DNA of 64,000 nt. It comes from Coriobacteriaceae bacterium. GTDB lineage: Bacteria; Actinomycetota; Coriobacteriia; Coriobacteriales; Coriobacteriaceae. Position 1 is the first letter of the stretch, and each line of letters starts with the position of its first letter. Both the position numbers and the translations under genes were made by a program. Below are positions 16,688 through 24,537 of the stretch, piece after piece. The notes under the pieces were generated by a model. It ran no database searches. It saw only the letters and a program-made list of their open reading frames with translations, and was not told where the DNA came from. The stretch covers positions 97,249-161,248 of the forward strand of contig CABJEP010000003.1 of assembly GCA_902364645.1 (NCBI GenBank). Direction: 5' to 3'.

Positions 16688-17698
16688 ATGGCCAAAGCAA
16701 GTGTTCGCGAGATCAGCCGCATCACCGGTTTTTCGCCCGCAACCGTGTCCAACGCGCTCAACCGCAAGCGCAGCGTGAGCGAGGAGACCGCCAAAGTCAT
16801 CCTGGAGTGCGCGCAGTCGCTCGGCTATCAGCAGTCGACGCAGCTCGAGAGCATCCAGTTTGTGCTCGCGCGCAAGACGGGCGCCATCCTGGACGAGAGC
16901 ACCTTCCACCCCGCGGTCATCGAGGGCGTGGAGCGCCAGGCGCGTCGCCACGGCATGAGCACGAGCTTTGTCTCGCTCGACTTTAGCGACCTAGACGCCG
17001 TGCGTCCGCAGGTCGAGGGCCTGATTGCCGATCCGGCCGCCGCTATTGTACTAATGGGTACGGAGTTGGGCGAGGAGGACTACGCCCTGTTCGCTAACGC
17101 CGCCGCCCACCTGATTGTGCTCGATGGCTGGAGCGACCGCCAGTACTTTGATGCCGTGGTCATTGCCAATACCGATTCGGTGCTGCGTGCCGTGGACTAC
17201 CTTATCGAGAAAGGTCACAAGCAAATCGGCTATCTGGCGGGCGACCTTCGTATCCGCAACTTTAAGGACCGCGAGCGCGGCTATCGCCAAGCGCTTGAGG
17301 ATGCGGACCTCGAGGCCAATCCGGCATGGCGCGTCACGCTGGGCACCACGCTCGAGGGCGCTTATCGCGACATGGGCGCGTGGCTCGACAATGCCTCGCA
17401 CGACGACCTGCCGACGGCTTTCTTTGCCGAGAACGACGTGCTCGCCGTGGGTGCCATGCGCGCGTTCAACGAGCACGGCATTTGCGTGCCCGAGGATGTC
17501 TCGATCATCGGCTTTGACGACCTATCTCTGGGCGCCTTCTCCAACCCGCCACTCACCACGGTGCATGTTCCCAAACACGAGGTGGGCGAGATCGCGGTGC
17601 GCCGTCTGGTGGGTAACATCCGCAATCCCAAGAGCTATACCTGCAAAACGGCCGTGTCGACCTATTTTGTCGAGCGCCAGAGCGTGCGCGAAATCTAG
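16688..17698 (+). CDS. LacI-family transcriptional regulator
   Basis: 336 residues. The N-terminal VREISRITGFSPATVSNALN is a textbook LacI helix-turn-helix and SVSEETAKVILECAQSLGY its hinge region. The remainder is a periplasmic-binding-protein-like sensor with VAIIG-type strands and VSIIGFDDLSLGAFSNPPLTTV at the end. It should be a dimeric DNA-binding sugar sensor. It lies upstream of and co-oriented with the isomerase/transketolase/kinase operon, whose promoter has paired TTTAGTAAACAGA sites. GGGGGAACA precedes ATG 16688. The inducer is unknown; a pentose or ketose phosphate is the simplest guess. Confidence 0.92.
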   Translation: MAKASVREISRITGFSPATVSNALNRKRSVSEETAKVILECAQSLGYQQSTQLESIQFVLARKTGAILDESTFHPAVIEGVERQARRHGMSTSFVSLDFSDLDAVRPQVEGLIADPAAAIVLMGTELGEEDYALFANAAAHLIVLDGWSDRQYFDAVVIANTDSVLRAVDYLIEKGHKQIGYLAGDLRIRNFKDRERGYRQALEDADLEANPAWRVTLGTTLEGAYRDMGAWLDNASHDDLPTAFFAENDVLAVGAMRAFNEHGICVPEDVSIIGFDDLSLGAFSNPPLTTVHVPKHEVGEIAVRRLVGNIRNPKSYTCKTAVSTYFVERQSVREI

Positions 17699-17762
17699 GC
17701 GGAGACGGCATTGCCTGCAGCGTGCCAAAGCTCGCTAGGGCAGTTAACATAGTGCCATTCAG

Positions 17763-17789
17763 AAGAGGATCCTTCGGGGTCCTCTTTTT
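17763..17789 (+). terminator. Terminator of the LacI-type gene
   Basis: GAGGATCC-TTCG-GGGTCCTC followed by TTTTTG: a UUCG-capped stem with a T run. Confidence 0.85.
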
Positions 17790-17802
17790 GTTTCCGTTGT
17801 AT

Positions 17803-17932
17803 GTTCAGTTTGTTTACATACCGTTTAGGCTGATTTCTCTACCGTCTACGGGTATTTCGCGCTAAACTTCTAAACAAAAGAGTAAAACATTTAGTAAACA
17901 GAACAAAACGAAACACACATCTGTTTACTGAA
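17803..17932 (+). promoter_or_regulatory. Operator cluster of the isomerase/transketolase operon
   Basis: TTTAGTAAACAGA (17890-17902) and TCTGTTTACTGAA (17920-17932) are an inverted pair (12 of 13 matching) separated by 17 nt. Further half-sites lie upstream: TTCAGTTTGTTTACA (17803-17817) and CGTTTAGG. The arrangement fits two dimer sites of a LacI-type repressor. The same TTCAGTAAACA word occurs ahead of the EIIBC gene at 42186-42196. Confidence 0.5.
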
Positions 17933-17955
17933 CATGTGATTAGGGGAGGACGTAC

Positions 17956-19356
17956 ATGGATAAGATCAAGCTCGGCTTTGTACCCACGCGCCGCAGTATC
18001 TTTAGCGCGCCGGACGCGATCAAGTATCGCGGCCTTACGGCTGATCGCCTGCGCGAGATCGGCGTCGAGATCGTGGATATCGACGACATCAACGACGAGG
18101 GCCTGCTGTTCGACGACAGCCATATCGCGCCTATCGTCGAGAAGTTCCGCGCCGAGGGCGTCGACGGCATCATGCTCTGCCACGCCAACTTCGGTACCGA
18201 GTATGTTTGCGCCCGCCTTGCCCGCGAGCTCGGCCTGCCCGTGCTGCTGTGGGGTCCGCGTGACGAGCGCCCCGAGCCCGACGGCACCCGTCTGCGCGAT
18301 AGCCAGTGCGGCCTGTTCGCCACCGGCAAGGTCCTGCGCCGCTTCCAGGTTCCCTTCACCTACATGACCAACTGCCGTCTGACCGATCCCGAGTTCGAGC
18401 GCGGCGTCTGGGACTTTTTGGCCGTGTGCAACGTGGTCAAGACCTTCAAGCACACCCGCATCCTGCAGATGGCCACCCGTCCGTTCGATTTCTGGTCGAC
18501 CATGTGCAACGAGGGCGAGCTGCTCGAGAAGTTCAACATCCAGCTTTCGCCCATCCCCATGACCGAGCTTGTCCAGGCCGTGCGCGACGCCCAGGCTGAC
18601 GAGCAGGCCATGGCAGCCATGCTCGCCCACATTGGTGACAGCTTTGAGATCTGCATCCCCGAGGACAAGGTTCCTGCGGTCGCAGGACTCGCCATTGCCA
18701 TGAAGCGCCTGGTCGAGAAGTACGGCTGCAACGCCGGCGCCATCCAGTGCTGGAACGCCCTGCAGGACGAGCTGGGCATTATGCCCTGCGCCGCCAACGC
18801 CATCCTCAACGAGATGGGTATCCCCGTCGTGTGCGAGACCGATATCCACGGCGCCATCACCGCGCTGATGGTCGAGGCGGCCGACCTGGGCCGTCACCGC
18901 GGCATGTTCGCCGACTGGACCGTGCGCCATCCCGATAACGAGAACGGCGAGCTGCTGCAGCACTGCGGCCCCTGGCCCTGCAGCTGTGCGGCCGTCAAGC
19001 CTAAGCTCACCTACCCGCTGGCCTTCGATCACCCCGGCGCGCTGACGGCCGAGGCCAAGCACGGCGACCTCACCCTTGCCCGCTTTGACGGCGACAACGG
19101 CGAGTACTCGCTGCTGCTGGGCAACGCCCGCGGCATCGACGGCCCGGCCGGCATGGGCACCTACCTGTGGGTCGAGGTCGACAACCTCAAGCGCCTCGAG
19201 GCCAAGATCGTCGAGGGTCCCTACATCCACCACTGCGTCGCCATTCACGCCAACGTGGTGCCGGTGCTCTACGAGGCGTGCAAGTACATCGGCATTGTCC
19301 CCGACCTGTACGACCCCATCGAAGAAGACGTCAAAGCTTACCTGCGAGGAGAGTAG
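17956..19356 (+). CDS. L-fucose/L-arabinose-isomerase-like protein (putative pentose isomerase)
   Basis: 466 residues. The fold is that of the L-fucose/L-arabinose isomerase superfamily: an N-terminal Rossmann-like part (IKLGFVPTRRSIFS; GVDGIMLCHANFGTEY; LPVLLWGPRDE), a middle domain (AIQCWNALQDELGIMPCAAN; VVCETDIHGAITALM) with a candidate metal-binding Glu-Asp-His set, and a C-terminal barrel with IHHCVAIHANVVPVL. It should convert an aldose to a ketose. It heads an operon with split transketolase and an FGGY kinase, so its ketose product is probably phosphorylated and then cleaved by transketolase. The substrate is unassigned; D-apiose is discussed in the findings. Confidence 0.78.
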   Translation: MDKIKLGFVPTRRSIFSAPDAIKYRGLTADRLREIGVEIVDIDDINDEGLLFDDSHIAPIVEKFRAEGVDGIMLCHANFGTEYVCARLARELGLPVLLWGPRDERPEPDGTRLRDSQCGLFATGKVLRRFQVPFTYMTNCRLTDPEFERGVWDFLAVCNVVKTFKHTRILQMATRPFDFWSTMCNEGELLEKFNIQLSPIPMTELVQAVRDAQADEQAMAAMLAHIGDSFEICIPEDKVPAVAGLAIAMKRLVEKYGCNAGAIQCWNALQDELGIMPCAANAILNEMGIPVVCETDIHGAITALMVEAADLGRHRGMFADWTVRHPDNENGELLQHCGPWPCSCAAVKPKLTYPLAFDHPGALTAEAKHGDLTLARFDGDNGEYSLLLGNARGIDGPAGMGTYLWVEVDNLKRLEAKIVEGPYIHHCVAIHANVVPVLYEACKYIGIVPDLYDPIEEDVKAYLRGE

Positions 19357-19358
19357 AA

Positions 19359-20195
19359 ATGGCAACTATCGAAGAGCTTGAATCCCTGCGTTGGGACCTT
19401 CGCCGCGATTGCGTCGATATCATCATGGCTGGCGCCGGCGGGCACATCGGCGGCGACATGTCGGTCATCGATGCGCTGATGACCCTCTACGCCAACCACC
19501 TCAACATTTCGCCCGAGACCGTCGACGATCCCAACCGCGATCGCTTCGTGCTCTCCAAGGGCCACGCCATGGAGGCCTACTACGCGGTGCTCTGCCACGA
19601 GGGCTATCTGGACCTCGACGACGTCAAGGCCCGCTTCTCTAAGTTCGGCAGCCCCTACATCGGCCACCCCAACAACAAGCTCAAGGGCATCGAGATGAAC
19701 TCGGGCTCGCTGGGCCATGGCTTGCCCGTGGCCGTCGGGATGGCGCTTGCCGGCAAGATGGATGGCCGCGACTACCGCGTCTACACCATCATGGGCGACG
19801 GCGAGCTTGCCGAGGGCTCGGTCTGGGAGGGCGCCATGAGCGGCGGCAACTACCAGCTCGATAACCTGTGCGCGCTCGTGGACCGCAACCGCCTGCAGAT
19901 CAGCGGCAGCACCGAGGACGTCATGAAGCAGGATTCGCAGGAGGAGCGCTGGGCCGCCTTCGGTTGGAACGTGCTGTCCATTCCGGGCAACGACGTCCAG
20001 GCCATCGACGCCGCGCTGACGCTGGCCGCCGAGACCAAGGGTAAGCCCACGGTCATCATCCTCAACACAGTGAAGGGCTATGGCTCGCCCGTTATGGAGG
20101 ACAAGGCCGCCTGGCATCATCACCTGCCCAACGACGAGGAATATGCCCAGATCATCGCCGATTTCGCTGCCCATAAGGAGGCCATCAATGGCTAA
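19359..20195 (+). CDS. Transketolase, N-terminal (TPP-binding) subunit
   Basis: 278 residues, half the length of a one-chain transketolase. LSKGHAMEAYYAVL, NSGSLGHGLPVAVGMALAGK and the TPP motif GDGELAEGSVWEGAMSGGNY with NRNRLQ-type follow-up are all present. It binds the thiamine diphosphate/Mg2+ end of the cofactor and needs the C-terminal subunit. The ATG is 3 nt after the isomerase stop, and the 3' end overlaps the next gene by 8 nt, so translation is probably coupled. The catalytic parts look intact. Whether it is the general pentose-phosphate enzyme or a dedicated one (for example apulose-4-phosphate) cannot be decided here. Confidence 0.93.
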   Translation: MATIEELESLRWDLRRDCVDIIMAGAGGHIGGDMSVIDALMTLYANHLNISPETVDDPNRDRFVLSKGHAMEAYYAVLCHEGYLDLDDVKARFSKFGSPYIGHPNNKLKGIEMNSGSLGHGLPVAVGMALAGKMDGRDYRVYTIMGDGELAEGSVWEGAMSGGNYQLDNLCALVDRNRLQISGSTEDVMKQDSQEERWAAFGWNVLSIPGNDVQAIDAALTLAAETKGKPTVIILNTVKGYGSPVMEDKAAWHHHLPNDEEYAQIIADFAAHKEAING

Positions 20196-21126
20196 CAAGA
20201 TCGCCAACCGCAAGGTTATCTGCGACACGCTGCTCGAGGCCGCCGAGACCGATAAGGACATCGTCGTCCTGTGCTCCGACTCCCGCGGCTCCGCATCGCT
20301 CACGCCGTTCTTCGATCAGTATCCCCAGCAGTCCATTGAGGTCGGCATCGCCGAGCAGGACCTGGTGAGTATCGCCGCCGGCATGGCTTCGTGCGGCAAG
20401 AAGGCCTGGGCCGCCTCGCCGGCGTCCTTTGTGACCACGCGCTCGTATGAGCAGTGCAAGGTCGATGTCTCGTACTCCAACACCAACGTCAAGCTTATCG
20501 GTATCTCGGGCGGCGTGTCCTACGGCGCCTTGGGCATGAGCCATCACTCCGCACAGGATATCGCTGCCATGAGCGCGATTCCCAACATGCGCGTATATCT
20601 GCCGAGCGATCGTTTCCAGACCGCCGAGCTCGTGCGCGCCCTGGTTGCCGACAACAAGCCGGCCTACATCCGCGTGGGTCGCAACCCGGTCGAGGACGTG
20701 TATACCGAGGACGAGTGCCCGTTCCAGATGGACCGTGCCACCTGGGTACGTCGCGGCACCGATGTGACGATTGTCGCCACCGGCGAGATGGTCCGCCATG
20801 CCGTGGACGCCGCCGATCTGTTGGCCGAGCAGGGAATCTCGGCAACGGTGCTCGACATGTACTGCGTCAAGCCGCTCGACGCCGAGGCCGTGATCGAGGC
20901 CGCCGGCGCCACGCGCGCCGTCGTGACCGTCGAGGAGCACAGCCCCTTCGGCGGCCTGGGCTCCATGGTCGCGCAGGTTGTGGGCGAGCATTGCCCGCGT
21001 CCGGTTAAGTGCCTAAGCCTGCCCGACGCGCCGGTCATCACCGGCACGAGTCCCGAGGTCTTTGCGCACTACGGCCTGACGGGTGCCGGAATTGCAAAGA
21101 CGGTCGCCGAGTTCCTTGGCAACTAG
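20188..21126 (+). CDS. Transketolase, C-terminal (pyrimidine-binding) subunit
   Basis: 312 residues. The pyrimidine-binding domain includes VGIAEQDLVSIAAGMASCGKKAW with the catalytic Glu and the FVTTRSYEQCKVDVSY stretch; the C-terminal transketolase domain includes TVEEHSPFGGLGSMVAQVV. It pairs with the preceding subunit, whose gene it overlaps by 8 nt (ATGGCTAA). Split transketolases are common in anaerobes. A structured repeat begins 9 nt after the stop and separates it from the kinase gene. Confidence 0.93.
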   Translation: MANKIANRKVICDTLLEAAETDKDIVVLCSDSRGSASLTPFFDQYPQQSIEVGIAEQDLVSIAAGMASCGKKAWAASPASFVTTRSYEQCKVDVSYSNTNVKLIGISGGVSYGALGMSHHSAQDIAAMSAIPNMRVYLPSDRFQTAELVRALVADNKPAYIRVGRNPVEDVYTEDECPFQMDRATWVRRGTDVTIVATGEMVRHAVDAADLLAEQGISATVLDMYCVKPLDAEAVIEAAGATRAVVTVEEHSPFGGLGSMVAQVVGEHCPRPVKCLSLPDAPVITGTSPEVFAHYGLTGAGIAKTVAEFLGN

Positions 21127-21134
21127 TAGAAACA

Positions 21135-21265
21135 GACGCTGCGCGGCCGCCAAGCACCGCACCTTGCCGTTCAAACCGTCGCTTGCGTACACAGAGTACG
21201 CGGCGCTCCTCTTTCACGGCAATCTGTGGCACTTGACGGCCGCTCGCTCCTTGTCCGCCAGGTTA
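21135..21265 (+). repeat. Structured repeat family E, divergent copy 3
   Basis: After GACGCTGC (21135-21142) three stems nest: GCGGCCGCCAAG (21143-21154) with CTTGACGGCCGC (21232-21243), TTGCCGT (21164-21170) with ACGGCAA (21216-21222), and GCGTAC with GTACGC. The internal loops keep TTCAA on the left and CTCTTTC on the right, as in the copies at 54.8 and 63.7 kb, while the stem sequences differ but still pair. It fills the 171-nt gap between transketolase and the FGGY kinase. Confidence 0.6.
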
Positions 21266-21297
21266 TCTTCGATTTGACGGAAGGAATGGGAGAGTAC

Positions 21298-22788
21298 ATG
21301 AGTAAATACATCATCGGTATCGATCAATCCACGCAGGGCACCAAGGCGCTGCTGGTGGACGAGGGCGGCCACCTGATTCATCGTGCCGATCGCTCGCATC
21401 GCCAGATTGTCAACGAGGCCGGTTGGGTGAGCCATGATCCAGCCGAGATCGCCGCTAACGTGCTGGCCGTGGCGCGTGCCGTGGTGGAGGAGACCGGGGT
21501 CGACCCGGCCGACGTCGCCGGCATCGGCATCTCCAACCAGCGCGAGACCACCGTTGCCTGGAACCGCACAACGGGCGAGCCGCTGTGCGACGCCGTGGTG
21601 TGGCAGTGCGCCCGCGCCCGCGAGCTGTGCGACAAGCTGGCCGCGCGCGAGGGTGTGGCCGAGCTGGTGCGTGATACGACGGGTCTGGTGCTCTCGCCCT
21701 ACTATCCGGCGGGCAAGATGGCTTGGATCCTCGCGAACGTTCCGGCGGCTGCCGAGGCCGCGGCGGCGGGCGAGCTGTGTCTGGGCACCATCGATGCTTG
21801 GGTGGTCTGGACGCTCACGGGCGGCGCGGAGTTCCGCTGCGACTGGTCCAATGCCAGCCGCACGCAGCTCTTCGACCTGCGCCGTGGCTGCTGGAGCGAG
21901 CCGGTGTGCGAGGCTTTTGGCATCGATCCGGCCTGCCTGCCGCAGGTGACCGATTCCGACGGTCTCTTTGGCACGACGGACCTGGACGGCTTTTTGCCGG
22001 CACCCGTGCCCATTCACGGCGTGCTCGGCGACAGCCATGCCGCCTTGTTTGCGCAGGGCTGCCATAGCCGCGGCATGGCCAAGGCGACCTATGGCACCGG
22101 CAGCTCGGTCATGATGAACGTCGGCGACGAGTTCGTCGCCAGCTCGCACGGGCTTTCGAGCTCGCTCGCATGGCGCATGGACGGCGTGACCGAGTACGTG
22201 CTCGAGGGCAACGTGAGCTACGCCGGCGCCGTCAAGACGTGGCTGCGCGACGATCTGGAGCTCATCAATAACCCCGAGGAAGTTACCGACCTGTGCTACG
22301 CCGCCAATCCGGCGAGCCGCGTCTACTTTGTGCCGGCGTTTACCGGTCTGGGCGCGCCGCACTGGGCGAGTGACGCCGAGGGCTGCGTCTTTGGCATGAC
22401 GCGCACCACGGGTCGCGCGGAGTTCGTGAAGGCCGCCGACGAGTCGATCGCCTATCAGATCTTTGACGTGATTGATGCGATGGTCGAGGATTCGGGCGCG
22501 GCGCTGGCCGAACTTCGTGTTGACGGCGGTCCCACGCGCGATGCGTACCTGATGCAGTTTGAGAGCGACTTGGTTGGCTCGCCCATTCGCATCGCGAGCA
22601 ACGACGAGATGAGCGGTCTGGGCGCGGCCTGGGCCTGCGGCATTGCGCTGGGCATGTACACGCGCGACGTCGTCGACGTCTACGGCGCCCGCGGCATCGT
22701 GGAGTCCACCATGTCCGCCGACGAGCGCGCCAAAAAGATCGCCGGCTGGCGCCATGCCGTGAAATCTACAATCGCGTACACCGCCTAG
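21298..22788 (+). CDS. FGGY-family carbohydrate kinase (glycerol-kinase-like)
   Basis: 496 residues. N-terminal YIIGIDQSTQGTKALLVDE is the FGGY phosphate-1 motif, ISNQRETTVAW resembles glycerol kinase, and ATYGTGSSVMMNVG with MSGLGAAWACGIALG are the ATP-binding motifs of the second lobe. It phosphorylates a sugar or polyol with ATP. It is the last gene of the isomerase/split-transketolase set, so a ketopentose is more likely than glycerol. Xylulose, ribulose, apulose or glycerol cannot be separated by eye. ATG 21298 follows GGAAGGAATGGGAG. Confidence 0.85.
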   Translation: MSKYIIGIDQSTQGTKALLVDEGGHLIHRADRSHRQIVNEAGWVSHDPAEIAANVLAVARAVVEETGVDPADVAGIGISNQRETTVAWNRTTGEPLCDAVVWQCARARELCDKLAAREGVAELVRDTTGLVLSPYYPAGKMAWILANVPAAAEAAAAGELCLGTIDAWVVWTLTGGAEFRCDWSNASRTQLFDLRRGCWSEPVCEAFGIDPACLPQVTDSDGLFGTTDLDGFLPAPVPIHGVLGDSHAALFAQGCHSRGMAKATYGTGSSVMMNVGDEFVASSHGLSSSLAWRMDGVTEYVLEGNVSYAGAVKTWLRDDLELINNPEEVTDLCYAANPASRVYFVPAFTGLGAPHWASDAEGCVFGMTRTTGRAEFVKAADESIAYQIFDVIDAMVEDSGAALAELRVDGGPTRDAYLMQFESDLVGSPIRIASNDEMSGLGAAWACGIALGMYTRDVVDVYGARGIVESTMSADERAKKIAGWRHAVKSTIAYTA

Positions 22789-22802
22789 CATGATTATTCT
22801 GA

Positions 22803-22915
22803 GACGGGGATTAAAAACTCATTGATCCCCGTCCCGGGCAGCTCATTTGGGACGGGGCTTTTTTGACTGGTATGATTGGTGCGACCATTCGAACCAGCTA
22901 AAAGAGCCCCGTCCC
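22803..22915 (+). terminator. Terminator/alternative-hairpin region between FGGY kinase and luxS
   Basis: Four complementary segments alternate: 1 GACGGGGAT (22803-22811), 2 ATCCCCGTCCC (22825-22835), 3 GGGACGGGG (22849-22857, followed by a C and six Ts), and 4 CCCCGTCCC (22907-22915). Pairing 2:3 is a classic terminator; pairing 1:2 would prevent it, and 3:4 would form a hairpin close to the luxS RBS. It ends the kinase operon and may also act as a luxS leader. Confidence 0.65.
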
Positions 22916-22940
22916 AAATTGACTACCGAGAGGAACTGCC

Positions 22941-23429
22941 ATGGAGCGCATTGCAAGTTTTTCCGTTGACCATCTGCTGCTTGAGCCCGGCGTGTATGTG
23001 AGCCGCATCGACCGCGATCCGGCGACCGGCGCCGCCGTCACCACCTTTGACCTGCGCCTGACCACGCCCAACAAGGAGCCAGTCATGAACACGGCCGAGT
23101 GCCACACCATTGAGCATCTGGGCGCCACCTTCCTTCGCAACCATGCCGAGTGGTCGAGCCGTATCGTCTACTTTGGGCCCATGGGCTGCCGCACGGGCTT
23201 TTACCTCGTCGTGTTTGGCGAGGTGACGAGCGAGGAGATCCTGCCGCTCGTGCGTGAGCTGTTCGAGTTTGTCGCCGGCTTTGAGGGCGATGTTCCCGGT
23301 GCCGCTCCCGAGGAGTGCGGCAACTACCTGGACCAGAACCTCCCCATGGCCAACTGGCTTGCGCGTCGTTATCTCGACCGCGACCTGGCCGATATCGACG
23401 AGAAGCACCTGCACTATCAGCAGGCATAG
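22941..23429 (+). CDS. luxS: S-ribosylhomocysteine lyase
   Basis: 162 residues, the usual LuxS length. The HTIEH zinc motif (AECHTIEHLGATFLR) and the third ligand in PEECGNYLDQNLPMA are present, as is FGPMGCRTGFYLVV. It cleaves S-ribosylhomocysteine to homocysteine and DPD, the precursor of AI-2, as part of the activated methyl cycle. It stands alone here with an RBS (GAGAGGAA) and its own leader. No methyltransferase or Pfs gene is adjacent. Confidence 0.97.
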   Translation: MERIASFSVDHLLLEPGVYVSRIDRDPATGAAVTTFDLRLTTPNKEPVMNTAECHTIEHLGATFLRNHAEWSSRIVYFGPMGCRTGFYLVVFGEVTSEEILPLVRELFEFVAGFEGDVPGAAPEECGNYLDQNLPMANWLARRYLDRDLADIDEKHLHYQQA

Positions 23430-23541
23430 GGCCGCCCTCTGCCTCCAAACCGTTCACACGGAGATATCGACCGTTTAACTGTTTAGAAGTGTTTATTCGA
23501 GGTCATTAGCACTAGCTCGCTTAAACTAGTCCTCAGAGTGA

Positions 23542-23620
23542 TATTCAGGCAAGGCTCCTGAAGCAGCATCTGTCGACATTGATTGTCGGATTCTGCTTCG
23601 GGAGCCTTGTTCTGTTTAGG
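23542..23620 (+). promoter_or_regulatory. BglG-type leader: candidate RAT overlapping a terminator
   Basis: CAAGGCTCCTGAAGCAG (23550-23566) pairs with CTGCTTCGGGAGCCTTG (23593-23609), and a T-rich stretch follows. The 5' edge TATTCAGGCAAGGC resembles the 3' half of a ribonucleic antiterminator (…GCAGGCAAAAC). This is the expected arrangement for autoregulation by the downstream BglG/LicT-type protein. The RAT match is only partial. Confidence 0.5.
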
Positions 23621-23629
23621 GGGGGACAC

Positions 23630-24469
23630 ATGGAAATTGTTAAACGAATTAATACCAGCGCTGTCCTCTGCGTCGATGGAAATGGCAGACAGTTGGTTGC
23701 ATTCGGCCGTGGTCTGGGGTTTAAGAATGTCGAAGACGAGGTCCCTCTTTCGGAGATTCAACGAACGTTTTATAACGTTAGCTCTCGCTACATCGCTCTC
23801 GTTGACGAGGTCCCCGACGAGCTTCTCGAGCTTACCTCGGATGTTATTGATATGTCGACAGGTTTGCTGTCTTATGAGGTGAGCCCTAATTTGCCGTTTA
23901 TCCTTGCGGACCATATCGCGTATGCGGTTAAGCGCAAAGAGCAAAATATCGTTGTCCGCATGCCTTTATCGTTTGATGTCCGCCAACAATATCCCGTCGA
24001 ATTTAGAATCGGCGAGTATGCACTTAAGATAATCAGGAAACGTCTTAACGTTAGGCTTCCAGCTCATGAGGCAGTTGGAATTGCCATGGCGTTTATCAAT
24101 AACATGGCCGATTCGGACTCATGCGAAGTAGTTAAAGAGTTTAGCGCGGATATCTACGATCGTGTTCTGGAGGAGTCAACCGTTGCTGTTGAAAATCGGC
24201 TTGGCATTCAAGTTGATCGGGAAGGTTTCGATTACGCAAGGTTCGCAACCCATCTTCAGTACTTATTCAATAGGTTGAACTCTGGCGAAAGCATCGTGAG
24301 CGACAACCGCAAGATGTACCTCTCGCTCAAAAAAGAATATCCGGTGGCATCAATGTGCGCCGATGATATTGCTTCTGTTCTCAGCCGACTGACGGGGCGG
24401 GAACTTATAGACGAAGAAAGACTCTACCTCATGATGCACATCAATCGAATTGCATCGAAAACAAGGTAA
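23630..24469 (+). CDS. BglG/LicT-family transcription antiterminator
   Basis: 279 residues: an RNA-binding CAT domain (1-60, MEIVKRINTSAVLCVDGNG, FGRGLGFK) and two PRD domains. Phosphorylatable His candidates are seen in ADHIAYAVKR (PRD1), FATHLQYLF and LMMHINR (PRD2). The second PRD1 His, normally in IALHF/L, is Ala here (GIAMAFINN). It should bind a RAT hairpin in the leader RNA and be controlled by the neighbouring PTS EIIBC. ATG 23630 follows a GGGGGGGA run. Codon use is more AT-rich than most of the window, as in the next two genes. Confidence 0.92.
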   Translation: MEIVKRINTSAVLCVDGNGRQLVAFGRGLGFKNVEDEVPLSEIQRTFYNVSSRYIALVDEVPDELLELTSDVIDMSTGLLSYEVSPNLPFILADHIAYAVKRKEQNIVVRMPLSFDVRQQYPVEFRIGEYALKIIRKRLNVRLPAHEAVGIAMAFINNMADSDSCEVVKEFSADIYDRVLEESTVAVENRLGIQVDREGFDYARFATHLQYLFNRLNSGESIVSDNRKMYLSLKKEYPVASMCADDIASVLSRLTGRELIDEERLYLMMHINRIASKTR

Positions 24470-24537
24470 TTAGTTGGCAAAGGCGCGCGCTTTGCTGATG
24501 GTTACATATAAAACTCAACATGGGAGAAATGGTATTT

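Noticed and set aside
17956..21126. Sulfo-transketolase (sulfoquinovose) pathway
   Set aside because: It also uses a split transketolase, but there is no GH31 sulfoquinovosidase or sulfonate exporter here, and an FGGY kinase is present that the pathway does not need.
21298..22788. Naming the FGGY kinase glpK
   Set aside because: NQRETT-like wording resembles glycerol kinase, but there is no glycerol facilitator or glycerol-phosphate dehydrogenase nearby, and the operon is a pentose-type set; the substrate is left open.
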